From the NCBI GenBank assembly GCA_021234155.1, contig JAJEKV010000063.1, positions 7,956,095 through 8,020,094 of the forward strand: 64,000 nucleotides of DNA, written 5' to 3'. This DNA comes from Isoetes taiwanensis (Eukaryota; Streptophyta; Lycopodiopsida; Isoetales; Isoetaceae). The notes under the pieces are model-generated. The model had not been told where the DNA came from and made no database searches. It worked only from the letters and a program-made list of their open reading frames with translations. Made by a program: the position numbers and the translations under genes. This document shows, piece after piece, positions 12,346-23,216 of the stretch (positions within the stretch are counted from its first letter, which is position 1; each line of letters opens with the position of its first letter).

Positions 12346-13429
12346 GTAATCTAACTAACTAAATGGCACTGGTTTTTTATAATTACATTTATCTTCTTAT
12401 CATTATACGAAGATAAATTCAAGTCAAAACTAAATAGGCAGCACATAGAGAGAGAGGGAAGAGGAGACAAACTAAAATAGAGCATCTCCACGAAACCAAA
12501 AACTAGGATACAATGCTGAAGAACAGAGGCAGCAAGAACTAAGATTAGTGGTGCATGAGGAGGAGGCCAATAGAAGTTCCATGGAGCTACCATCAAAAGG
12601 TCCAACCCAATGAACGAGAAAACCAACATAGCTGATGAAGAGCCAGGTAGATAGAGATGTAACATTCCAAAGGGAGACTGAAAAGAAGCAAAATATGACA
12701 ATATATGAAAGGATACGTTATTTTTGTTGAAATTTTTAGGGGTGACCCAAGGATGTATATATCAGAATTCAGCTAAAGGATGCCCAACAATGGTGACAGA
12801 AGGAATATTGGTATTGACTCAGACATCATATTGGAATAGCAAAATATACAAGGGCAGACAATAGAACCGATGACAAATAGGCTAATATGGAGGACCAATT
12901 CAATGAGGCCAATCTCCAGAGCTAATATTGAATCTCAAATCTATCTCTGTTATTTTGCAAAACTGATGCTCAAATTTAGCCTCTGCAAGAGGATTCTTGA
13001 AACAACGACCTGGCTTCCTTACATATGAAGATTAGCAAGTGACAGCTTTGAGAAGTAAAGATTTTTTGCTAAAAAAATCACCACACAAAATCGTGGAAGC
13101 CAACAAGCAAATATTTTTGAACAAATGAACAAAGTCTTGCCTCCCCCACCTCTTTCCAAGGTCGAGCGAGAAGAGAGGAGGCTTACAAGTCGAAATCCTA
13201 ATAAGGCAATGCTCGAGCTTTGCATTTGTAAGGGAAAAAAACATTGGAATTATTTAAAAAAGAAAAAGAAAAAGAAAATGGAGTGTAGACCAATAAAATG
13301 TAACGACGCACTCTAGAAGTACTGATTAGTAGAGCTCGTGGAATGTAATTGCCAAATCATATGAAAACCATATTAACAAATGTATATATAAAAAAAAAAA
13401 AAACCAGTCGAACTTAGTGTTTTAGGTCA

Positions 13430-13720
13430 TGCATCAGCTTCGGCCAATCCCTCTACTGTATTATCAATCCAAAGACTTGAATCAAAGCATTCAAAACTGA
13501 TACAAACTTTTGATCCTTTATCCTTTATCCAATTTTCAACATTTTATACACAAACTTATGCGAAAGATGTAAACTCCAATGCCCTTCAATCCAAAGACTT
13601 GAATCAAAAGCATTCAAGACTGGTACACAATCTTTTGATCCTTTATCTTTATCCAACTTTCAACATTCTCGAATTAGGGCTCGCATGAAACAGACAAAAG
13701 CTCCCGACTAGCTAGGCTTT
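13430..13720. repeat. Tandem duplication (~125 bp unit)
   Basis: The block starting TCAATCCAAAGACTTGAATC occurs at about 13,464 and again at about 13,589, both followed by a TTTGATCCTTTATC stretch. The end (13,668-13,710) is also repeated at 14,249-14,290 (GGGCTCGCATGAAACAGACA). Confidence 0.85.
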
Positions 13721-13859
13721 TCATTCATCTCAGCAGTTTTTCTACAATGGTATAAAATGGGTAGCTGCACATCGCAAGCTACCCAAAAAATGAAAAACAT
13801 AAGGAATATCCAATTATAACACCTGGACCCCAAATAAAATTGTTTGTACAGATGTTGGC

Positions 13860-13962
13860 TAGTGTACCTGCCGAGAGCTTATCGCCGGGATTAAAAAACC
13901 CTGCTCTTTCGGGTTTTTGATGAAAAACCCTAGTGATAAGATCTCGGCAAGAGGTTTGAACA
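13860..13962 (-). mobile_element. Possible LINE 3'-end hairpin remnant
   Basis: The inverted repeat GCCGAGAGCTTATC / GATAAGATCTCGGC encloses a second inverted repeat of the AAAACCC/GGGTTTTT type. The same nested arrangement is seen near the 3' end of the LINE at 41.3 kb and near 18.78 kb. No LINE coding sequence is attached. Confidence 0.35.
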
Positions 13963-14065
13963 ACACAAGGCTGCTAAATGTTCCCATTAAAAAAAACCCA
14001 CGCTCCACAGAGAATAGATGCCACGCAACAAAAAACAGCATTTACAATAATATACACATTAAGGG

Positions 14066-14655
14066 AGGGTGGTGGGAGTCAAGGGAACTGCTGAGAGAGG
14101 AGAAAATGTCAATGAGAGGTCCATGAAGAACCTGCAAGAAATAGCGATCCCCAAACGAACCAGAGCCCCAGAAAATGCATGCATGCATGGGAGAGATGCA
14201 TGCTCGCCCTATTCGAGAATATGGATCTTATGGCTCGGATCGATGGCATTCTCAAACTAGGGCTCGCATGAAACAGACAAAAGCTCCCGACAAAAAGAGA
14301 ACTTCCTTATCAAAACAAGATCGAGATCGGAGGTCAAAGGATGATGGCCAAAAAAAGGATAAGATCGGGGAAGAACATGCCACAACATGGAAATAGACGC
14401 CAAAATTGTCAAACCAAGTAGGGAGAAGACCCTCTCCTGCCTGGCGTCAAAGAAAGAGAGTCAAGGAACTGCTGAGAGAGAAGAAAATGTCGATGAGAAG
14501 TCGATAAAGAACCTGCAAGAAATAGCGATCCCTAAGCAAACTAGAGCCCCAGAAAATGCATGCAATGCATGCATGCATGGGAGAGATGCATGCTCGCCCT
14601 ATTCGAGAATACCGATCCGATGGCTTGGATCGATGGCATTTTATACAAAAAAAAA
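14066..14655. repeat. Two ~190 bp direct repeats, ~374 bp apart
   Basis: The block 14,080-14,260 is repeated at 14,455-14,650 with high identity, including AACCTGCAAGAAATAGCGAT and the GCATGCATGCATGGGAGAGA palindromic stretch. Open frames in the + strand are shared by both copies but resemble no family I know. Confidence 0.85.
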
Positions 14656-15311
14656 TTGCAAACTTATGCCAAAGATGTAAAGTCCAATGCCTTTCAAGAA
14701 AGTGTTACATGCATAAGATCCCAAAGACTATATTTCAAATGTAAAATGTAAACAAGGACCCCTAGAGTCATCAAATCAGGACAAAGCTGAACAAAGCCCA
14801 CTGGCCAAATTAAACAGCACATGCAAGGAAATAATCATTGCAGAAGTAAAATACTCTTTAGCAGCCACCAATCAGCACGTCAATGCCATGATTTATTAGA
14901 CAGACTATATAATAGAAGGCTTTCTTGTAAATGCAATAATGTATGGACGGATTTTACATAATGTTTGAGAAGAAAAACATTCCCCATGTATAGCAGCAGC
15001 AACAAGTAATGTTGCAAACTAAGACATGGCAATGCAGAAGCCTTTCCAGCAAGATTAAACAATGTCTTGGAAGTAGAGAAAACAAAAGTACAGAGACAAT
15101 ACGAAAATTTGACCTCGCTAGACCAGGCCATATACAACATGTTTAAACCTTTACAAGTTTTGAAAGAGTAATTTAATGTCATGATTTATGGAGACGATTC
15201 TTCCATAGTAGAAAATCAGCAGACTGCATGTTGTAAATGCTTATTTCCACTTCCATTTTCAATACAACTAACAAACACAAAATAGCAACAAAAGCAGGCG
15301 AGGTCCAATAC

Positions 15312-15384
15312 CTGCAGCCACATCAAATCATTAGCAATAGGCTTGGTAATGAATGAAGGGCCAAAAGGTACAAATGGAGCCTCT
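15312..15384 (-). other. Candidate exon of an unidentified gene
   Basis: On the minus strand this reads EAPFVPFGPSFITKPIANDL followed by MWLQ and a GT donor (CAG|GTATTGG). Composition and the splice border suggest real coding sequence. No family was recognised. Confidence 0.4.
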
Positions 15385-15489
15385 CAGTTTATAGTCGATC
15401 AGTGTTAATTTAGAAAATATGAAACAAGGAAGGGATGATGAATGTATGAACCAATTATGTATGTTTAAGAAAGAATCTAGTAGTACTAT

Positions 15490-15573
15490 AATAATTTCCA
15501 GGTCCACATCATTGTTTACTTCAGGCATGAGGGGAATGTCACGTGGAGGTCATACATTGGGGGCTTCGATAAC
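15490..15573 (-). other. Candidate exon of an unidentified gene (contains a stop)
   Basis: It starts after an acceptor (ATATGCAG|GTTATC) and reads VIEAPNV, stop, PPRDIPLMPEVNNDVDL. It probably joins the exon at 15,312-15,384 and lies just downstream of the Replitron-like gene. Function unknown. Confidence 0.35.
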
Positions 15574-15710
15574 CTGCATATATTTAAAGTAAACAAAATG
15601 GTCATATTAGCTTTGGAAATAGTTGTTTATCAGCGATGTAGATTGAAATAAAATATTAAAAAATAATATTGATGACAACTACAATAATGTTTTTCCAGTA
15701 CCCGTCAATA

Positions 15711-17013
15711 TCACTCTGCTACAAAAGATAAGTTCAAGTTGGTGAGGTTAACTTCGTCATCACCCAAATCTCCAACTACAATTGTGTTTTGAAGTCTGTC
15801 TGCAATATGTGCTTGAATGATCTCGTCTGGGCCTTCGTTCACAGGTGGTGCTTGTTAAAGTACCTTGGGGGATTAGCAAATGGATTACTGCTACGGGATG
15901 AACGTATTGTGTCATTTGGAGGTGGCCCATAAAGAACAAGTGACACTTTCTCACGGGTTGCTTGGAATGGGTTCATCATTAGATCGTACGCTGCTCCGAC
16001 TTTTTTTTGCTCTACGTTTTGGCCATTGGTAGGTATAGCCCATTGCGTGCTCAGATAGAACTTTCCTGTTCTAATCAATTCCGTGATTGTATATGTCAAT
16101 GGTGGCTTGCAATGATTGGACATGCGATAATTGGCAAAATGACGGACTTTTAAAAGTAAGGTTTTGGGGTCTAGACAAACCTCATCTTTGATTTCATCTG
16201 CTCCGTAAAGCGCATATTTTTCTTCGCCCCTCATCAATTTTGTTGATGATACATTGTGCATGCGCATACTGAAATGAGGCTTTTCAAAATCCTTCATGCA
16301 ATAATCTAGTATACTTTGAGTTTTTAGAGTCCTACACATTATTTTTGCTCCAGCTGGTTTTGTTGTGTTCCATCTCATGGCTGCTTTGAGTAATGTTGCA
16401 GCACCTCTGACTCCTACTATTTTGAGTATGGATGTGGCTTGGAAGTGGGATGATCTAGATTTGATCCACGCTCTGTTACAACTAATCCTGCATGACAATG
16501 TTCAATGAAGAATTCAAAGATATTATCTATTAGTGTTGGATCATCTGTGCTTCCAATCCCTATTGTTATGAATACATCTCCACCAACTGGGTCTTTGGTT
16601 TTGTGTTCCTGCTTCTTCTTTCCTTGCTTCTTCCTTCTTTTTCATTTTCTTTGATTATTCTCAGAATGATCTGTGTCACTTGGGCTAGATGTATGAATGC
16701 TAATCGAATTTATGTCATGATCTTCAACTACAGATTGCTTTCCTTTTCTTGTATGTTTGATAGGACTAGATTCTCTAATAGGACTACAATCTCTGATATA
16801 GCTAGATGGTCCTGGCTCTTGACATGGCGGGGACTTATTTAAATGTAACACATTGCAAAATACCTCGACGCAGTGGTTGATTTCGGCTTCTTCAGGTGCT
16901 ATGGCATTTTCCTGTGCAGGGTGATTGATTTGATATGTGATGCCTTCTGCCTGCACCACTTCTATTCGTGATGATGAGTCCGGACCTCATCTATTTCCTG
17001 CCATTCTTCTCAT
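15711..17013 (-). pseudogene. Replitron-like HUH (Rep) endonuclease gene, decayed
   Basis: Rep-type HUH endonucleases nick and join single-stranded DNA; Replitrons are eukaryotic transposons encoding only a single-tyrosine Rep domain. Read on the minus strand, the N-terminal region (from about 17,013) is disordered and ends in a Lys/Arg-rich segment (KRRKKQGKKKQ), a likely nuclear signal. A Rep-like domain follows: motif I-like VFITIGIGS, motif II HFQATSI (H-hydrophobic-Q) after VVTERG, and motif III-like DYCMKDFEKPHF with the candidate catalytic Tyr and Lys. No helicase follows, which argues against Helitron or viral Rep. The C-terminal part ends at 15,711. Damage: in-frame stops near 16,988 and at 16,642, a frameshift just before HFQ (about 16,450) and another near 15,840. 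Family assignment rests on motif order only. Element ends were not identified. Confidence 0.65.
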
Positions 17014-18069
17014 TGTTATATGTGCATAGTTCAAAGGGACAATTGTGAGTGTATTTTACAAAACTAGTAATGCAATTTTTTTTTTTGGGCTTGGTAGGAA
17101 TGGTTATTGTTAATGGTTGTTTTTAGGGAACATGATCAACCAGTGCATAGTTTCGGATTGAAAAGAATCAGACAAAGGTTAGGATTTCATCATCTGTTAG
17201 ATGCATGGAAAGAGTTTGTGCAGATGGTATTCACAGATTGGGTGCTTCTACTTCCCATAAGAAGGTAAGATCTCGTCACTTTGTATATGCCTGGTAGGAG
17301 TTTTTGCAGATGACTTTTATAAATCGGTTGCTTCCCATAAGATTGGCATGCCGAAAGCTGAGAGCCTGAATTCGAACCTGTCATGCCTAAATCCAAAGCT
17401 GAGAGAGCTAACATGCCTAAATCTTTTCCTTAGATGCCTAAATTCGAAGCAATGAAGAGAAGAAGATGAGGGCTGTAGCATGGATCGAATGGATAGAGGA
17501 CAATAACGAAAGGGTTTGTTAATTCTTTAGGGTTTTCCTACATCTCAGCCATTTTGGCTGGAGCATGGCAAAAGGAAAGATTGGATTCTTTGAGGCAAAC
17601 ATTGGCATACAACTGCTGCTTTTACATCTGAAGGCATCGGAATAAGAAACAACAAACATGAAACATAAAAAAGAAACAAAAACACTAGTGAAGAATTGTA
17701 GAGTTAACCAACATGAGTTGAAAACAAAAACTTGTGCTTTTCAAAACATAAAAATAAAGAACAGGTTTGTTTAATCTAGCAATGCCTAGAAAACAAAAAA
17801 GCTTGTGGTTTGCAAAACACAAAATAAAATAGAGTTGTTTAATCCGATGATGCCTACAGTGATAGATATGCCCATGCTAAACCGTAAGGAATTAAAAAGT
17901 CAATCTCTAGCAATATTTAGCAACAAAAGCTTTAAACTCATACCAAGTATGTCGCAACAATCGACTCTGCCAGCAACAATAAGCTAATCTAAATGAACGC
18001 TCCAAAAAAGATGCAGTCTAAAAATACTAATTAGTATGCGCCAACGAATACAACACAAAAATCATAAGA
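17014..18069. other. No gene recognised
   Basis: AT-rich sequence upstream of the Replitron-like gene. It includes an A-rich stretch at 17,640-17,830. It may contain the Replitron terminus, but no diagnostic repeat was found. Confidence 0.4.
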
Positions 18070-18365
18070 TAATGATAAGATAAGATAAGATAAGATAAGA
18101 TAAGAAGTCTTTTAACGTCCACGAGAACCCAATGGGTTATGGGACCAGAGCAAAGAAAGAGGGCGAAAGCCCCAACAGGACCCGGGGACTATGCCCCATA
18201 AGAAATCACAACCACCTTTGGACAATAAAGGATGTACCCTAGTGGCCGCTATTCTAATTAACACCCCTTGCTCATGTAAATCCAAAGTACAGATTTTGCT
18301 AAGAGAGATCAATAGGATATGATCAATAAGCGACAAATACCGAGGAATCCTTGCCGCCTACCTGT
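18070..18365 (-). mobile_element. LINE 3' end with (TTATC)n tail
   Basis: Read on the minus strand, the segment ends GGTCCCATAACCCATTGGGT ... GTTAAAAGACTTC and then (TTATC)n (18,070-18,105 on +). The same motif order (GGTCCCATAGGCCAATCGG, then CTAAAAAATC and a (TATTC)n tail) ends the LINE at 41.2 kb, so this is a short 5'-truncated relative with a different tail. Confidence 0.6.
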
Positions 18366-18616
18366 TGGAATCAAGAATTTTCGATATAGAAAAAAAAAAT
18401 TCAGAAAGTTTTCTAGTAAAAAACCATGGAATTCTTTATAAAGTCGCATTTAATTAAAGTGGGTGAGATCCTGACATTTGGGTCTCATGCTGAAAATGGA
18501 ACTCATGCAAAAAAAAAATGTAAGTTGCCATTGAATCATTATTAGATTTTTTCTTGATAAAATAAGAATAATATTTACATACGACAATCCGAGAAAATGA
18601 AGGGGGATGGTGGAGA

Positions 18617-19075
18617 AAGAAGGAAGGAAGGAAGGAAGTATATTTTAAGGCCCATGGAGTCCAACTAGACTATGAGACGGTTATAGACATACAATATATC
18701 GGATAGTATCCAAACACAAAAGAAAACCATAAAAGCCACTGGGACGAATGTCTCTACCACTGGGACGAAAAACCCCCCATGTGGGAGGAAAAACCCTTGT
18801 AGTAGGCGTTCAAATTCCCTATATGGGCGTTCAAATTCCCTGTGCTGTAAGGGACTCTCTAACGGTGGAGACTTGCAGAATGTAGGACGCGAGACGTGCA
18901 ACTATTGGCGAAGCCAGCAGTTGATGAATTGCTATCTCAGAGCATCTGAGATCGGCATGAGCGGCTCGGATGTGTGCATATGCCGGACACTTCTGTAGAG
19001 CATGGTGTTCATCTTCTACTATCTGCATGTGACAACACTGGCATAATCTCTCATTGCCGAGTAGGAAGGAAGGGG
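18617..19075 (-). mobile_element. LINE 3' fragment nested in TIR element, copy B
   Basis: On the minus strand it encodes NERLCQCC...IVEDEHHALQKCPAYAH, the Cys/His-rich C-terminal domain of LINE ORF2. A 3' UTR with an AAAACCC/GGGTTTTT-type hairpin (near 18,770-18,800) follows, then a (TTCC)n tail. The inverted third copy of the TIR element (59.9-63.4 kb) lacks this insert, so the LINE inserted into the ancestor of copies A and B only. Confidence 0.75.
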
Positions 19076-19739
19076 AGACAGGAGGGAGGGAGGGGAAAGG
19101 CAAAGGAGCATGATGAGGGCAAAAGAGCGGGATGGGGGGGGGGGGGGGCATGGGAAAGAGGAGGAGGGGCAAAGGGGGAGAGCAAAGAGGCAAAGGGGAT
19201 ATGGGACCATATCCAAAGGGGTATGGGTAGGGGCAAAAGAACCTGGGATATATGGGTAGGGGCAAAGGGGTGGGTTAGGGAAAGGGGTATGGGTAGGGGC
19301 AAAGGGGCAAAAGGGGTGGGATATGGGGAGGGGCAAAAGGGATGAAAAAAGAAGGGAGGGAGGGAGGGAGGGAGGAGGGGTTCCATGGCTAAACACCTAT
19401 TCAAAAAAAATAAAAAGATTAATTAGACAACTTAAATAATATAATACAATTAATTAATTAATTAATTAATTATTTAGACAATAAATAATTAAACAAGAGA
19501 AGTTTTTTCTCGCCTCACGAGGCGAAAATGGGCACGATTCTATAAAATACAAAATCAAATGTGTTTTTTGAGGAACATGTGATATCTCATGAATTTAATC
19601 CCTGCAATGGCCGAAATCAACTGCAACACAAGATGCTGCGGGAATCCGGCATAGGTTATAGAATGATAAAATCCAGCAAGGCATCTCCAATTGGAAGGAG
19701 AAACTCTGCTGTTAATGCAGATTAGAAGAGTACAGGCTT

Positions 19740-20037
19740 GTAGAAGAAGAACCCAATAAGAGAAACGAACTTGTGGAGCAACAACAGCAACGGCAAGAAT
19801 GGATAACAATGCGACGAGAATCAGAGTTTCTTACTGAAGGTATTCTTGCTATTATGCATCCAGACTTTGAGGACATGGCGTTTGAGACTAACTTCGGCAC
19901 AGAACTGCTGGACTTCTGACTCATCGTGCTTTTTGAATTTTCCAACCGAGTTCGTCGGCAACGACGAACATCTTCTCCTTCTGATCGGAGGAGAACTTGG
20001 TGCAGAATCATTTTTCGAGGACGGAAGGGCCGGATAA
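19740..20037 (+). pseudogene. Coding relic inside TIR element
   Basis: A Gln-rich stretch ([20 protein letters not shown]) is followed by acidic/aromatic sequence ([16 protein letters not shown]) up to a stop at 19,917-19,919. Coding-like sequence resumes in another frame ([20 protein letters not shown]). Copy A retains parts of it. It could be the remains of a transposon-encoded protein, but I recognise no family. Confidence 0.35.
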
Positions 20038-21114
20038 ATTGTAAGCACCAACCAGGTCATGGTTGTCGGAATCAGAGCCGGGGGCGGGAGGGGCGAGGGC
20101 CATCATCATGGGAGCCGGGGATCTGGATGAAGGGAGGGCGACGTAATGGGGGAGGACCATAGCCGGGGGAGGCCGCCTCGTTTCCTCCTACAGCACTCGC
20201 AGAATGGATCCCCAGTCGGCTGTCAAATAAACACTAGATTTGCCCTTGCACTCCCCCTGGATTGTTGCTCCCGCTGTGTTCATCCTCCGATCCTTGTAGC
20301 TGCTCTGGCGTATGAAATGAGAATGACGTGGTAATCGCCCTGATGGCCCTCCTGAATCTAACCCTGCCATCGATCAACCTCTGTGCATATCTGACAGCTA
20401 GGCAGGATCTGTGCATGGCTTCTTGGAAGGTATGGCTGGGCCGAGCTTCTTAGAAGGCTTCTTAGAAAATTTTCAACTCTTCGTCCGTCGGAGCTATGGC
20501 TATGTGGTACAAAGGATATTCGTCTTAAAGGTATGTACCAAATTTTAAATTTCAAGCATGGGCGGGAAAAAAGGGCGGTGTACAGAAAAAAAGCGGGGTA
20601 AAAAAATACGAGTGTAAAATAAATGCTAATATAGGATTATAATTTGACGTTTATTTATATGTCCTCAATTTCTTTTCTTATGTGTGTGCTACTATTTTCA
20701 CACGTTTCGCATTATGTTGCCATGGTGCACGTTTTCTAGGCATATATTTCTTATTCTAAGGTAAAAATTTAACTTTTCAAGGATCATGATATACTTTACA
20801 CCTTGTTTAATCCATTTTGAAGGTTTAAGACACAAAATGGAGACAAGTACTCTTTGATGCACATGATCATCCTCTGTAGTTCCTAACACAATGTAAGGTT
20901 TACATATTAATAGATTTAATGCATAGGTTTAATAGGCTCTCATAGGTTTAATGCACAGGTTTACATTGGTTTAATCATTTCAATGTGCTTTCATAGGTTT
21001 ATTACATAGATTTACATATTTTTAATGTATAGCTTTCACAGGTTTAATGCATAGGTTTGGTACCTCTGCAAAAATAATCTATGGCTCTGAAAACTGTTTT
21101 TTTCACTATGAGTT

Positions 21115-21410
21115 GTCTTTCTCGACTCGCGAATCGAGAAAGGCCCTCAGACTTGTGTTTTTCACTCTGAGTTGCCTTTCTCGACTCACGAGTCGAGAAA
21201 GGTTATTAGAGGGGTCTTGAGGGTAAAGGCCCTCAAAAAACTTTTTTTTTCTTTTTAAAAAAAAGGAAAAAAAAGTTTTTTTTTTTGGCTCTAAGCTACA
21301 TTATCTTGACTCGCGAGTCGAGAAAGGCCTTCAGAGGGGCCTTGAGGGCCTTTCTCGACTCGTGAGTCGAGAAAAGCCCTCCTTTCTCGACTGGCGAGTC
21401 GAGAAAGGCT
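21115..21410. repeat. Array of near-perfect palindromes
   Basis: Five copies of a 26-28 bp palindrome centred on CTCGACTCGCGAGTCGAG, each flanked by CCTTT/AAAGG, within 300 bp and separated by A- or T-homopolymer runs. Some copies have one mismatch in the arm (for example GAATCGAG or GGCGAG). They lie near the right end of the TIR element and recur in the other two copies. Confidence 0.9.
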
Positions 21411-22074
21411 TTCAGACCCGCTTTTTTAAAAAATGGCCCTTAGAACTCTGTAGCATCAATTGCATTAACTTGATTTTGCCTTTTCCAGTACAGATCGCGA
21501 ACAGAAAGGACATGATCAGGAGCCATGGAAAGACCTGTTCATTAAAGAAAGAGGATGAGAAGAGGTTGATGACATGCATTGGTCAAGCCAGCACGTTCAG
21601 ATTTCTATTCTCTTCAAGTTGCTCTCGTGGCTTGGAACACCTCGGACCTTGATTCACACGTTGTTCCCAGTAGGTGGTCTGTGTGCGAAGATGATGTAAT
21701 ATTTGTGACAGCCCGACCATTATGGTCTCTTCAACCACTGTAAAATACAATGTAATGAAATTATTTAAGTATAAAAATTCAGGGTAGATTAACACTTTGT
21801 TTACAGCGAGATAGCATTTCCATTAGTTTTAGGTGTGCTCTTTACCTTTTCTCGCTAACTGAGAAAAGTAGACCATGTAATTTTCCTTTAACATTTTTTT
21901 TTTCACACATTCTAAAGCAATAAAGGGGTTTCAAAACTTTTCCTTTTCGTGTAAAATAACATGGGTTTCAAAAAAAAGTGGGAATGGCATGTGACCCACT
22001 TTAATTAAATGTGACTTCATATTTTCGACTGAAGACTAGTTTTTTGCTCGATGCTTTCTGCTAGCTTAAATTAC

Positions 22075-22345
22075 GTAGGAAATTTACCTTTTTCTGTACA
22101 GAGTTTGTCGCTCACAGGATATGATATCACTGCCTTAGATGGTTTGTCATAAACTGAATCCTTTGCAACAAACACCTGCACAATTTTACTTTGGCTAACA
22201 AGTCGGTCATGGCAGGTTAACTCAGGCTGGTCAAAAGCAACAAGCTCGACCATGATGAACCCTGCAACAGGACCTTTAGAGGACGACCAAAACATAAATG
22301 TCGATCATGGGAGCAGACTTGCAGAGACCAATCAAGAACATCCCT
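22075..22345 (-). pseudogene. Unknown coding relic
   Basis: Read on the minus strand after an acceptor-like TTTTGCAG, it encodes DVLDWSLQVCSHDRHLCFGR. After a frameshift it continues VELVAFDQPELTCHDRLVSQ and VFVAKDSVYDKPSKAVISYP, with a stop near 22,071. The sequence looks truly coding and is present in both segmental copies. It sits between the TIR element and the Crypton-like gene and might be a distal exon of the latter. Function unknown. Confidence 0.4.
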
Positions 22346-23216
22346 GCAAAACACTAGTTAGCAAACCAAGAAGAAACCAACGAATAAGCCATACATCGGT
22401 TTGTTCGGAAATGGCAGAACCCAATGGTGCAAGGATGATTTAAGGTGGCCAAAATACAACCGCAACTCTGTTACATGGCGAGGAAAAAGCTCTGTTACAT
22501 GTATTAAAAAAAATACTACCATAGCCACGGCCTCAAGGAAAGTTGGTTAATATTCTTGCTTAATGTCCAATGGATGGCTTCTATGTGGCAACCATTCTAT
22601 CCAAGAATGACAAATGGCTTTGTCATTCTTAGGTGACTTGTTGTAACCAGTTAAAGCGTAAAACTAAAATTCTTAGTTGACGAGTTTGAGAGTTACAGAT
22701 CAGTTACACATGATCTATTGTCTCAGACCTGCATCTATTTATAACAATTATTACATCACTTTTGACAGTTACATTGTTCAAACAGATGTCCAATTGCATT
22801 ATATTCACATTCAAAAATTCCATCGTTTGTACACTATCTGCTACATGCCATTAAGAAAATTCCCTCATTTGTATTCCAGGATTTTTTACATGTACCTGTA
22901 CCTGCAAGATAAATATAAATTAGATAGAACATATCATTTTGATGAAACGAATGCAAATATCAAAATCAAATAATACCATATCAGTGGAAATTGAAAGTAA
23001 AAGAACAATTGTTGTAGACAGTTTTGCTATGTTTTTCTGCCTCTATGCAAATCTTCTAGAAAACATTATCATCATCAGGTCAGATTATTTCATTTATCAA
23101 ATTATTGTCACGATCAGCTAATTGCAAGAATATAAAATGGTACTTTGTTAATTTTTGCAAGTAAACAAAGTAATTGCTAATTGCTAATCACAAGAAGATA
23201 AAAGACTACCTATTTT

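Larger units (their letters stand above)
18441..22017 (+). mobile_element. TIR DNA element, copy B
   Basis: Terminal inverted repeats: left AAGTCGCATTTAATTAAAGT, right ACTTTAATTAAATGTGACTT. The flanks are TATA and CATA, a possible imperfect 4-bp target duplication. The 3,577 bp interior holds a LINE 3' fragment, a purine-rich tract (19,070-19,380), an ATTA microsatellite, a coding relic (19,740-20,037), a TAATGCATAGGTTTA-type repeat (20,900-21,060) and the palindrome array. No transposase was recognised; the element may be non-autonomous. Confidence 0.85.

Noticed and set aside
15839-16498. Endogenous viral nucleocapsid or coat protein
   Set aside because: The upstream frame adds a Rep-type motif series (VFITIGIGS, HFQ, YCMKD) that fits a HUH endonuclease better.
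18831-19265. Cys/His motif as a transposase zinc finger of the TIR element
   Set aside because: It matches the C-terminal domain of the LINE at 41.4 kb, is followed by a LINE-type tail, and is missing from TIR copy C.
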